A stretch of DNA of 9,704 nt from RH-AL1 sp964243435 (GCA_964243435.1 CAXTFM010000138.1:1-9704); one strand, 5' to 3'. Shown: positions 1 through 7,101, counted from the stretch's first letter. Program-made: numbers and translations. The notes: generated by a model not told the origin, from the sequence alone.

Positions 1-1
1 G

Positions 2-1237
2 CTCTACATCGTCGCGGTGCTGATGTCGTACTACATCATGCGCCCGATCCGCGACGAGATGGGCGTCGCCGGCGGCGTCCGCAACCTGCCCTGGCTGTTC
101 ACCGGCACGCTGGTGGCGATGCTGGTTCTCAACGTGCCCTTCGCGGGACTGGTGCGCGCCCTGCCCCGGGTGCAGTTCATCACCGTGACCTACCGCTTCT
201 TCGCCGCCAACATCCTCCTGTTCGCGCTGGCGCTGTGGCTCGCCGACGCCCGCCAGACGATCTGGGTCGGGCGCGCCTTCTTCATCTGGATCTCGGTGTT
301 CAACCTGTTCGTGGTGTCGGTGTTCTGGGCGCTCGTCGTCGACACCTTCGACTCCGAGCAGGGCAAGCGGCTGTTCGGCTTCATCGCGGCGGGCGCCACC
401 GTCGGCGCGCTGGTCGGCTCCTTCATCGTCGTCGCGCTGGCGCGCCACGTCCCGCAGACCGCGCTGCTCGTCGCAGCCGCCGTGCTGCTGGAGGTCGCGG
501 TGATCGGCGTCAAGCGCTTGTCCGCGCAGTCCAAGGTGATGAGCCGAACGGAGGCGGGCGTCGCCGACCAGCGCGTCGGTGGCAACATCCTCGCCGGCTT
601 CGCGCAAACCTTCACCTCGCCCTACCTGTTCAACACGGCGATGTTCCTGCTGCTGTTCTCGCTCACCTCGACCATGCTGTACTTCGACGTCACCCGGGTG
701 GCGGCCTCGGCCTTTCACGACAGGGCGGCGCGCACCGAGTTCTTCGCCGCCATCGACCTCACGGTGAACATCCTCACCCTGGCGCTGCAGCTTTTCGCGA
801 CGGGGCCGATCCTGCGGCGCATCGGGGTGATGCTGACGCTCGCCCTGCTGCCGGCGGCGAGCGTGATCGGCTTCGGCGTGCTCGCCGCCGCGCCCTCCGT
901 CGCCGCCGTGGTGGCGTTCCAGGTGGTGCGCCGCGCCGGCAACTTCGCCATCGCCCGCCCGACGCGGGAAATCCTCTACACCGTCGTCCCGCGCGAGGAC
1001 CGCTACAAGGCCAAGGCCTTCATCGACACGGTGATCTACCGGCTCGGCGACCAGTTCGGCGCCTGGTCGAGCGAGCTGCCGCACCTCATCGGCGGGGTGC
1101 CGATGGCGATCGTCGCCATCCCCCTGTCGGTCCTGTGGCTCGTCGAAAGCCTATGGCTCGGGCGGCGGCAGGAGCGCCTCGCCGCGTCGGGCGAGACCAC
1201 CGCCGGCGCCGCGGCTCAGCCGAGCGCCTCGAAGTAG
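2..1237 (+). CDS. NTP/NDP exchange (ATP/ADP translocase-like) MFS transporter, 5'-partial
   Basis: Multi-spanning inner-membrane carrier whose N-terminus lies beyond the left edge; 411 residues are visible in the open frame from base 2. Near the visible start is the block SYYIMRPIRDEMG (bases 26-64), and late in the protein is a second block with RPTREILYTVVPRED then YKAKAFIDTVIYR (about bases 956-1042). Both are typical of the bacterial MFS branch related to the ATP:ADP antiporters of Rickettsia and Chlamydia. About ten hydrophobic segments are visible, and the C-terminus is a short Ala/Ser-rich tail ending QPSASK. From family knowledge the substrate could be a nucleotide, but free-living homologues are mostly uncharacterised, so the substrate is unknown. 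An in-frame GTG (17) and ATG (23) exist, but homology-like sequence precedes them, so they are not the true start. The gene converges on the aldo/keto reductase and overlaps its 3' end by 22 bp. Confidence 0.8.
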   Translation, partial: LYIVAVLMSYYIMRPIRDEMGVAGGVRNLPWLFTGTLVAMLVLNVPFAGLVRALPRVQFITVTYRFFAANILLFALALWLADARQTIWVGRAFFIWISVFNLFVVSVFWALVVDTFDSEQGKRLFGFIAAGATVGALVGSFIVVALARHVPQTALLVAAAVLLEVAVIGVKRLSAQSKVMSRTEAGVADQRVGGNILAGFAQTFTSPYLFNTAMFLLLFSLTSTMLYFDVTRVAASAFHDRAARTEFFAAIDLTVNILTLALQLFATGPILRRIGVMLTLALLPAASVIGFGVLAAAPSVAAVVAFQVVRRAGNFAIARPTREILYTVVPREDRYKAKAFIDTVIYRLGDQFGAWSSELPHLIGGVPMAIVAIPLSVLWLVESLWLGRRQERLAASGETTAGAAAQPSASK

Positions 1238-2163
1238 CGCACCAGCTCCGCCCGCTGCCCGGCGTCGGGCAGCGGGCCGCGCCCGGCGGCGAGGTTGTCG
1301 GCCATGTGGTCGAGGCTCGCCGTGCCGGGGATGACGGCGGTGATCGCCGGGTTGCCGAGCAGGTACTTGAGGAACACCTGGCCCCACGTCGTCGCGCCGA
1401 TGGCGGCGGCCACGGGGGGCAGCGGCTTGCCGCGGACCTTCTTGAACAGCTCCGTGCGCCCGAACGGCAGGGCGATCAGCACCGCCGCGCCGACCTCGGC
1501 CGCGGCGGGGATGATGCGTTCCTCGGCGCTGCGGTTGGCGATGGAGCAGTCGATCTCGATGAAGTCCGGCTTGTCCGCGCGGATCAGCTTCTCCATCGCC
1601 CCGTAGCCGTCCTTGAAGGTGGTGGTGGCGCCGACGTAGCGCGTCTTGCCCTGCGCCTTCAGCTCGCGGAAGAAGCCGAGGCCGGGGTCGTCGTCCTCGA
1701 CGTTGTGCATCTGCACGAGGTCCACCCTCTCGACCTTGAGGCGCTTCAGCGACAGGGCGAACTCGGCCTGCGCCTTGCGCCCGCGGCGCTCCTCGAGCTT
1801 GGTGGCGACGAACAGCTTCGGGCGCAGCGGCGTGCCGGTGGCGATGGCCCCGATCACCTCCTCCGCCGTGCCATAGGAACTCGCGGTGTCGATGAGGCTG
1901 CCGCCCTCGTCGACGAGCTTGCCGACCACGCCCGCGAGCTGGCGGCGCTTGCCCGCGTCGGCGCCGACCTCGAACACCTGCGAGGTGCCGACCCCGACGG
2001 CCGGAAGCGTTTCGCCGTTGCCGTGCGGGATCGGGCGCGCCAGCATGGCGGGCGCCGCCGCGAGGACGGCGAACGGATCGAGCAGGCTTGCGGCACCGCA
2101 GGCGGCGGCGGCGGCGAGCGCGGCGCGGCGGTGCAGCCGAATGGAAACGTCGATGGGCGCCAT
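1216..2163 (-). CDS. Aldo/keto reductase with twin-arginine signal
   Basis: A 315-residue NAD(P)H-dependent aldo/keto reductase of TIM-barrel type. The full catalytic tetrad is visible: D92 and Y97 in IDTASSYG, K122 in FVATKLE and H153 in DLVQMHN. The strand GKTRYVGATT (172-181) and the late segment AVIPGTASLDHMADNL (276-291) also match the family. The N-terminus is a Tat-like leader, HRRAALAAAAACGAAS from residue 11 with hydrophobic residues to about 39, so export to the periplasm as a folded cofactor-loaded enzyme is likely. The frame stays open upstream to 2352, but I chose the ATG at 2163 because AAGGAG lies 5 nt before it and the Tat leader begins there; the upstream extension is Arg/Gly-rich noise. 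It is divergent from the efflux operon and convergent with the carrier. Its substrate cannot be inferred. Cytosolic retention is possible if the leader is not functional. Confidence 0.88.
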   Translation of the reverse strand: MAPIDVSIRLHRRAALAAAAACGAASLLDPFAVLAAAPAMLARPIPHGNGETLPAVGVGTSQVFEVGADAGKRRQLAGVVGKLVDEGGSLIDTASSYGTAEEVIGAIATGTPLRPKLFVATKLEERRGRKAQAEFALSLKRLKVERVDLVQMHNVEDDDPGLGFFRELKAQGKTRYVGATTTFKDGYGAMEKLIRADKPDFIEIDCSIANRSAEERIIPAAAEVGAAVLIALPFGRTELFKKVRGKPLPPVAAAIGATTWGQVFLKYLLGNPAITAVIPGTASLDHMADNLAAGRGPLPDAGQRAELVRYFEALG

Positions 2164-2168
2164 GCGTG

Positions 2169-2174
2169 CTCCTT
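2169..2174 (-). promoter_or_regulatory. Ribosome binding site of the aldo/keto reductase
   Basis: Reads AAGGAG on the minus strand, 5 nt before the ATG at 2163. It decides the start in favour of the Tat-leader methionine rather than methionines further upstream in the same open frame. Confidence 0.75.
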
Positions 2175-2255
2175 GCGTTTTGCTTCCGCCGCGTCGGCCG
2201 CCCCGCTCCGCCACGCGCGGCCAGCCCCGGCCGTTCGCGCCCGATCGATCAGGCC

Positions 2256-2291
2256 GACCTCGGAAGCCGACCCGACCTTGGACGCCGATCC
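2256..2291. repeat. Imperfect 18-bp tandem duplication
   Basis: Two adjacent 18-bp units, 2256-2273 and 2274-2291, match at 15 of 18 positions. A third, much weaker copy may begin at 2292. The function is unknown and it may be a replication-slippage trace in noncoding sequence. Confidence 0.5.
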
Positions 2292-2324
2292 GACGCTGCC
2301 GACACCGCTCAAGCAACGCGCGAT

Positions 2325-2343
2325 GCGGCGGCAAAGCCGCCGC
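2325..2343. repeat. Perfect 8-bp inverted repeat with AAA loop
   Basis: GCGGCGGC, loop AAA, GCCGCCGC. The arms pair perfectly. It lies in the divergent region, about 105 bp before the efflux operon and 160 bp from the reductase start. It has no following T-run, so it is not a classical terminator for either strand. It could be an operator, a leader hairpin of the efflux mRNA, or a dispersed intergenic hairpin. A related GGCGCAAAGCCGGC sequence occurs at about 7163-7176. Confidence 0.6.
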
Positions 2344-2447
2344 GCGCCGCACCCGGCGCGATCACGTTGTCGGGATAAACCGCGCAAGCGCCGAGGGGCC
2401 CTACGAAAACGTCGGCAACCGTTCTAGGATGCACGGACTTTGCGGGA

Positions 2448-3632
2448 ATGTTGATGAAGCGGATCGTCACAACGCTCGTTGCCTGCGCCCTCCTCGGCGG
2501 GCTCGGCTACGCCGTGGTGGTGCGGCTGGCGGGGAAGGACGCGTCCGGCGCCGCCAAGGGCGGGCCGGCGCCGGTGCCGGTGCTGGCGGCGACCGCCACC
2601 GCGCACGACGTGCCCGTCATCCTACGCGGCCTCGGCACGGTGGTGGCCTTCAACGCGGTGTCGCTGCGCTCGCGCGTCGAGGGCGCCATCACCCAGGTGA
2701 ACTTCCGCGAAGGGCAGAACGTCCGCGCCGGCGACCTCCTGATCCAGCTCGACCCGCGCCCCTACCAGGCGTCGCTCGACCAGGCCAAGTCCAACCTCGT
2801 TCGCGCCCAGGCGGCCCTGGGCAACTCGAAGATCGACCTCAACCGCTACACCGACCTGCTCAAGCGCAACTACACCCCCGAGCAGCAGGTCGCGACGCAG
2901 CAAACCACCGTGGCGCAGAACGACGCCGCGGCGCAAAGCGCGGTCGCCGCCGTGCAGGCGGCGCAGCTCAACGTCGACTACGCCGCGCTGCGCTCGCCCA
3001 TCGACGGGGTCACCGGCATCCGCCAGATCGACATCGGAAACCTGATCCAGGCGAACAGCCAACAGAACCTCGTCACCATCACCCAGATCCAGCCGATCTA
3101 CGTGGTGTTCACCCTGCCGGAAACGGAGATCGACCGGATCCGGCAGGCGATGGCCAAGGGCACGCTGCCGATCCAGGCCTTCAACAACGACGACGCGCGC
3201 ATGCTCTCGCAGGGCAAGCTCGACCTCATCGACAACACGGTCGACGCGTCCACCGGGACGGTGAAGCTGAAGGCCGAGTTCGCCAATGCGGACCGCGCGC
3301 TGTGGCCGGGCCAGTTCGTCAACGCCCACGCCGTGCTCGACACCGTGCATGACGGCGTCACCGTCCCCTCCGACGCCGTGCTCACCGGGCCGCAGGGCAC
3401 CTTCGCCTACGTGGTCGGGGCGGATGCCAAGGTGCAGCTGCGCCCGCTCAAGGTCATGCAAACGGAAAACAACGTCGCCCTGATCGGCAGCGGCCTCGCC
3501 CTTGGCGAACGGGTCGTCACCGCCGGGCAGTTCCGCCTCCAGCCCGGTGCCGCCGTGCGGGTGAGCGAGGAGATCGCCGATGCCGGGCAACGGCTCGGCG
3601 ACGCACCGGCCGGGACCAACGTGACGCAGTGA
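2448..3632 (+). CDS. RND efflux membrane fusion protein (HlyD/MdtA-like)
   Basis: A 394-residue periplasmic adaptor that links an inner-membrane RND pump to an outer-membrane channel. The N-terminus has K4-R5 followed by one hydrophobic anchor (6-25). A biotinyl-lipoyl half-motif follows at about 70-102 (RSRVEGAITQVNFREGQNV, then AGDLLIQLDP), then an Ala/Gln-rich alpha-helical hairpin (about 105-175). The second lipoyl half is at about 181-212 (LRSPIDGVTGIRQIDIGNLI), followed by the beta-barrel with IYVVFTLPE and a membrane-proximal domain (VPSDAVLTG, then YVVGADAKV). Length and order match MdtA/AcrA-type proteins. LVAC at 10-13 looks like a lipobox, but the hydrophobic stretch runs past the Cys, so lipidation is uncertain. 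The ATG at 2454 (MKRIVTT) is an alternative start with better spacing from the weak GCGGGA at 2442-2447. The stop overlaps the pump start by 4 bp. Confidence 0.93.
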   Translation: MLMKRIVTTLVACALLGGLGYAVVVRLAGKDASGAAKGGPAPVPVLAATATAHDVPVILRGLGTVVAFNAVSLRSRVEGAITQVNFREGQNVRAGDLLIQLDPRPYQASLDQAKSNLVRAQAALGNSKIDLNRYTDLLKRNYTPEQQVATQQTTVAQNDAAAQSAVAAVQAAQLNVDYAALRSPIDGVTGIRQIDIGNLIQANSQQNLVTITQIQPIYVVFTLPETEIDRIRQAMAKGTLPIQAFNNDDARMLSQGKLDLIDNTVDASTGTVKLKAEFANADRALWPGQFVNAHAVLDTVHDGVTVPSDAVLTGPQGTFAYVVGADAKVQLRPLKVMQTENNVALIGSGLALGERVVTAGQFRLQPGAAVRVSEEIADAGQRLGDAPAGTNVTQ

Positions 3633-6600
3633 ACATTTCCGCCCCCTTCATCCGCCGTCCCATCGCCACCGTGCTGCTCATGGTGGCGCTGTTCGTCGGC
3701 GGAGCCGTCGGCTACGACCTGCTTCCGGTGGCGGCGCTGCCCTCCGTCGACTTCCCGACCCTGTCGGTGAGCGCGCAGCTCCCCGGCGCCGACCCCGGCA
3801 CCATGGCCTCCGCCGTGGCCCAGCCGCTGGAACGGCAGTTCGCGCAGATCCCCGGCGTGAACCAGATCACGTCCGCGAGCGTGCTCGGCACCACCAACAT
3901 CACCCTGCAGTTCGACCTCAGCCGCAACATCGACGGTGCGGCGACCGACGTCACCCAGGCGATCAACGCCGCGCAGGGCTACCTGCCGAAGAACCTGCCG
4001 ACGCCGCCGACCTTCAAGAAGGTCAACCCGGCCGATCAGCCGGTACTGATCCTCGGCCTGACCTCGCAGGCCATGCCGCTGACCCAGCTCGACCAGTTCG
4101 CCGACCTCAACGTGGCGCAGCGCATCTCCACCCTGCCCGGCGTCGGGCAGGTGACGATCTTCGGCCAGCAGAAATACGCGCCGACGGTGATGATCAACCC
4201 CCTCGCGCTCGCCGCCCGCGGCATCGGCCTCGACGACATCGCCGCCGCCGTCACCTCGACCACGGCCAACCAGCCGGTCGGCACGCTGCAGGGGCCGAGC
4301 CAATCCTACCAGATCGGCACCAACGGCCAGCTGTTCCTGCCGGGGCAGATCGCCAAGTCCATCGTCACCTACCGCAACGGCGCCCCGGTGCGCCTCGGCG
4401 ACGTCGCCCACGTCGTCGCCGGCGTCGACTCGCCGTTCCAGGCGAGCTGGGTCGGCTCGGAGCGGGGCGAGATGATCGGCATCTGGCGCCAGCCCGGCGC
4501 CAACACGCTGGACCTCGTCGACCAGCTGAAATCCATGCTGCCGATGCTGCAGGCCGGCATCCCGCCCTCGATCAAGCTGTCGATCGTGGTCGACCGCTCG
4601 ACCTCGATCCGCGACAGCTTCGCCGACGTCAAGCTGACGCTCGCCGGCACCATCGTGCTGGTTGTCGTGGTGATCTTCGTGTTCCTGCGCGAGCTGTGGG
4701 CGACCATCATCCCGGCGATGACGGTGCCGCTCTCCCTCGTCGGCACCTTCGCGGTGATGTACGAGTTCGGCTACAGCCTCGACAACCTCTCGCTGATGGG
4801 CCTCGCCCTCGCGGTCGGCCTCGTCGTCGACGACGCCATCGTGATGCTGGAGAACATCTTCCGCCACCTGGAGATGGGCAAGGACCGGGTCACGGCCGCC
4901 CTCGATGGCGCCAAGGAGATCGGCTTCACCATCGTGTCCATCACCGTGTCGCTGATCGCGGTGTTCATCCCCCTGCTGTTCATGGGCGGCATCGTCGGCC
5001 GGCTGTTCCGCGAGTTCGGCGTGGTCGTCACGGTGGCGATCGTTCTCTCCGCCGTGATCGCCATCACCCTGTCGCCGATGATGGGGGCGCTGGTGCTGAA
5101 GAACCCGCACGGCGTCGCGCACGGGCGGCTGTACCGCATGAGCGAGCGTGGCTTCGAGATGCTCGTCGCCGGCTACGAGCGGCTGCTCAGGCTGTCGCTG
5201 CGCCACCGCGTGCTCGTGATGGCGCTCAACGTCGCGCTGATCGCGCTCTCGGCCTACTGGTTCGTGACCATGCCGAAGGGCTTCTTCCCGCAGGAGGACA
5301 CCGGCCTGGTGACGGGCTTCACCCAGGCCGACCAGGACGTTTCCTTCGAGGGCATGAAGCGGCGCCAGCAGGCGGCGCTGCGCGTCGTCGAGCGCGACCC
5401 CGACGTCGCCGCCGTCGGCAGCACCATCGGCGGCAACGCTTCCTCCGGCTTCAACACCGGCCGCATGTTCATCCAGCTGAAGCCCCTCGACGAGCGCCGC
5501 AGCAGCGCCGGCGAGATCATCCAGCGCCTGCGCCCGAAGCTCGCCGCCCTCCCCGGCATCGTGACCTACCTGCAATCCGTGCAGAACATCCAGCTCGGCG
5601 GCCGCCTGTCGCGCACGCAGTTCCAGTACACGCTGCAGGACACGGACATGAACGAGCTGAACGCGTGGGCGCCGCGGATGCTCGCCAAGCTGAAGACGGC
5701 GCCGCAGCTCCAGGACGTCGCGAGCGACCAGCAGACCGGCTCGCCGACGCTGATGATCGACATCGACCGCGACGCCGCCGCCCGCCTCGGCGTCAACGTC
5801 ACCGCCATCCAGCAAACGCTCGCCGACGCCTACGGGCAGGCCTACGTCACCCAGATCTACGCGCCGCTGAACACCTACCACGTCGTGATGGAGGTCGAGC
5901 GGCGCTTCCAGCAGGACCTGTCGGCGCTGACGCAGCTCTACGTCCACGGCCGCGGCACGGCGATGGTGCCGATCAGCCAGTTCGCCAAGCTGAAGCCGGT
6001 GCCGGGCACCATCGCCGTCAACCACCAGGGGCAGTTCCCCGCCGTGACCCTGTCATTCAACCTGGCGCCGGGCGTGGCGCTCGGCGACGCCGTGGCGGCG
6101 ATCCAGGGGGCGGAGCGCTCGATGGACAAGCCGGCGACGCTGCAATCGTCCTTCCAGGGCACGGCGCAGGAGTTCCAGCGCTCGCTGGCGACGCAGCCCC
6201 TCCTCATCGCCGCCGCGCTGTTCGCCGTCTACGTCGTGCTCGGCATCCTGTACGAAAGCTTCATCCACCCCTTCACGATCCTGCTGAGCCTGCCCTCCGC
6301 CTCGGTCGGGGCGCTGCTGTCCTTGAAGCTGTACGGCTTCGACCTCAGCATGATGGCGATCATCGGCCTCATCATGCTGATCGGCATCGTGAAGAAGAAC
6401 GCGATCATGATGATCGACTTCGCGTTGCAGCGCGAGCGCAACGACGGCCTGGCGCCGGCCGACGCCATCTTCGAGGCCTGCGTGCTGCGCTTCCGCCCGA
6501 TCATGATGACCACGATGGCGGCGCTGCTCGGCACCCTGCCCATCGCGGTCGGCATCGGCGCCGGCGCCGACCTGCGCCAGCCGCTCGGCGTCGCGGTGGT

Positions 6601-6760
6601 CGGCGGCCTGATCGTGTCGCAGGCGCTGACCCTGTTCACCACGCCGGTGACCTACCTTTACATGGACCGCCTCAGCGCCTTTCTCGGACGCGGCCGCGCC
6701 ACGCCGCAGGCGGCGCGCCTCGAGGAGGTGCCGCGCGACCCGACGCGCGAGGCCGCATGA
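3629..6760 (+). CDS. RND multidrug efflux permease (HAE-1, MdtB/MdtC-like)
   Basis: A full-length 1043-residue inner-membrane proton-driven pump, the usual size for the AcrB/MdtB/MdtC family. The order is TM1 (10-29), a periplasmic loop, TM2-6 (about 337-485), TM7 (about 526-546), a second periplasmic loop and TM8-12 (about 856-1010). The proton-relay residues are present: D401-D402 in VGLVVDDAIVMLEN (TM4), K923 in IVKKNAIMMIDF (TM10) and arginines 954/956 in CVLRFRPIMMTT (TM11). FFPQEDTG (552-559) is a typical family signature. The start is GTG at 3629; the overlapping GTGA contains the stop of the fusion protein, so translation is probably coupled. The pair encodes a single permease rather than the tandem MdtBC arrangement, so a homotrimer is likely. 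No outer-membrane factor follows: the next gene is convergent. Substrates cannot be read from sequence; drugs, bile-like detergents or plant phenolics are family possibilities only. Confidence 0.95.
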   Translation: MNISAPFIRRPIATVLLMVALFVGGAVGYDLLPVAALPSVDFPTLSVSAQLPGADPGTMASAVAQPLERQFAQIPGVNQITSASVLGTTNITLQFDLSRNIDGAATDVTQAINAAQGYLPKNLPTPPTFKKVNPADQPVLILGLTSQAMPLTQLDQFADLNVAQRISTLPGVGQVTIFGQQKYAPTVMINPLALAARGIGLDDIAAAVTSTTANQPVGTLQGPSQSYQIGTNGQLFLPGQIAKSIVTYRNGAPVRLGDVAHVVAGVDSPFQASWVGSERGEMIGIWRQPGANTLDLVDQLKSMLPMLQAGIPPSIKLSIVVDRSTSIRDSFADVKLTLAGTIVLVVVVIFVFLRELWATIIPAMTVPLSLVGTFAVMYEFGYSLDNLSLMGLALAVGLVVDDAIVMLENIFRHLEMGKDRVTAALDGAKEIGFTIVSITVSLIAVFIPLLFMGGIVGRLFREFGVVVTVAIVLSAVIAITLSPMMGALVLKNPHGVAHGRLYRMSERGFEMLVAGYERLLRLSLRHRVLVMALNVALIALSAYWFVTMPKGFFPQEDTGLVTGFTQADQDVSFEGMKRRQQAALRVVERDPDVAAVGSTIGGNASSGFNTGRMFIQLKPLDERRSSAGEIIQRLRPKLAALPGIVTYLQSVQNIQLGGRLSRTQFQYTLQDTDMNELNAWAPRMLAKLKTAPQLQDVASDQQTGSPTLMIDIDRDAAARLGVNVTAIQQTLADAYGQAYVTQIYAPLNTYHVVMEVERRFQQDLSALTQLYVHGRGTAMVPISQFAKLKPVPGTIAVNHQGQFPAVTLSFNLAPGVALGDAVAAIQGAERSMDKPATLQSSFQGTAQEFQRSLATQPLLIAAALFAVYVVLGILYESFIHPFTILLSLPSASVGALLSLKLYGFDLSMMAIIGLIMLIGIVKKNAIMMIDFALQRERNDGLAPADAIFEACVLRFRPIMMTTMAALLGTLPIAVGIGAGADLRQPLGVAVVGGLIVSQALTLFTTPVTYLYMDRLSAFLGRGRATPQAARLEEVPRDPTREAA

Positions 6761-6830
6761 GCGGCAGACTGAGGCAAGTCCGCCCTCACGGTCGTTCGGA
6801 GCGGCGCCGCCCAAGCGGCCGTGCGGGGCC
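6761..6830. other. Convergent gap between RND pump and four-cysteine protein
   Basis: This 70-bp gap separates the pump stop from the stop of the minus-strand small gene. It contains CTGAGGC at 6769-6775, whose inverse GCCTCAG is at 6828-6834, bracketing the gap, and a 10-bp palindrome GCGGCGCCGC near 6800. No T-run supports an intrinsic terminator. Confidence 0.4.
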
Positions 6831-7076
6831 TCAGGAGCGGCTGCGGCGGCTCCGCCGCGCGGGGAACAGCACGGTCGCGCAGGCCGGCGACAGCTGCACC
6901 CGCTTGGCCTTCAAGCAGGCGAGGATGGGGTCCTCGTTGGGGATGTAGGCCGAGCACAGGCTGAACACGTCGGGCGTGCAGGCCTCCTGCTCGGCCTGGC
7001 TGCCGTCATAGGCGAGGGCGCCGGGCATCCAGCCGAGCAGGCCCGTGCCGAGAAGGAGAAGTCCAGCGTACCGCAA
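6831..7076 (-). CDS. Small secreted four-cysteine (GLG1-type Cys-rich repeat-like) protein
   Basis: An 81-residue protein with an N-terminal signal peptide: hydrophobic LLLLGTGLLGW, with cleavage probably after ALA at 20-22. The mature part is about 59 residues and has four cysteines (C33, C41, C54, C66) in ACTPDVFSLC, then ACLKAKRVQLSPAC. This spacing resembles one unit of the cysteine-rich repeat known from Golgi glycoprotein 1, which also occurs in short uncharacterised alphaproteobacterial proteins. Two disulfides in the periplasm are plausible; function is unknown. The start is TTG at 7076, supported by GAGGTGA just upstream and an in-frame TGA two codons before it. The C-terminus after the last cysteine is a basic Arg/Ser tail (ARRSRRSRS), encoded partly by an inverted repeat. 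It lies 130 bp downstream of the AI-2E transporter on the same strand, so read-through is possible. Confidence 0.75.
   Translation of the reverse strand: MRYAGLLLLGTGLLGWMPGALAYDGSQAEQEACTPDVFSLCSAYIPNEDPILACLKAKRVQLSPACATVLFPARRSRRSRS
6843..6858. repeat. GC-rich inverted repeat inside the 3' end of the four-cysteine gene
   Basis: GCGGCGGCTCCGCCGC is a perfect inverted repeat with arms of 7 bp. It encodes the basic tail of the minus-strand protein and lies 83 bp downstream of the pump stop. It could fold in transcripts from either strand and help end or protect the convergent mRNAs. No T-tract follows on either side. Confidence 0.5.
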
Positions 7077-7079
7077 GTG

Positions 7080-7086
7080 TCACCTC
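7080..7086 (-). promoter_or_regulatory. Ribosome binding site deciding a TTG start
   Basis: Reads GAGGTGA on the minus strand, matching the 3' portion of the AAGGAGGTGA Shine-Dalgarno consensus, 3 nt before TTG at 7076. The preceding in-frame codon pair is TGA CAC, so no longer N-terminus is possible. Confidence 0.65.
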
Positions 7087-7101
7087 AACCCGTTTCCGTG
7101 C

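Larger units (their letters stand above)
2164..2447. other. Divergent intergenic region between aldo/keto reductase and efflux operon
   Basis: This 284-bp stretch must hold the promoters of both flanking genes. I see no convincing sigma-70 -35/-10 pair on either strand; a TAGGAT at 2425-2430 is a weak -10 candidate for the efflux operon. The region holds a perfect hairpin (2325-2343) and a degenerate 18-bp tandem duplication (2256-2291), described separately. The bases from about 2360 to 2440 are less GC-rich than their surroundings, as expected for a promoter. No regulator gene is adjacent. Confidence 0.5.

Noticed and set aside
2164..2352. A longer N-terminus for the aldo/keto reductase starting at 2352
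   Set aside because: The extension is Arg/Gly-rich with no family sequence. The Shine-Dalgarno site and Tat leader support the start at 2163.
2365..2419. Inverted GTTGTCG / CGGCAAC pair as an operator of the efflux operon
   Set aside because: The half-sites are imperfect and 41 bp apart, which is not distinguishable from chance in this composition.
235..2427. A 730-codon plus-strand open frame spanning the carrier, the reductase and the intergenic region
   Set aside because: It is out of frame with the carrier, antisense to the reductase, and Arg/Ala-rich throughout, with no recognisable family.
2475..2486. Lipobox LVAC in the fusion protein as proof of a lipoprotein
   Set aside because: The h-region before the Cys is very short and the hydrophobic stretch continues beyond it, which fits an uncleaved anchor equally well.
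3407..6025. An 872-codon open frame on the minus strand opposite the RND permease
   Set aside because: It is an antisense shadow of a clearly real gene. Its product is His/Arg/Asp/Gly-rich low-complexity sequence with no domain, as expected for the complement of GC-rich codons.
6761..6858. Intrinsic bidirectional terminator between the convergent pump and four-cysteine genes
   Set aside because: GC-rich palindromes are present, but no T-tract follows on either strand, so I list only the repeats.
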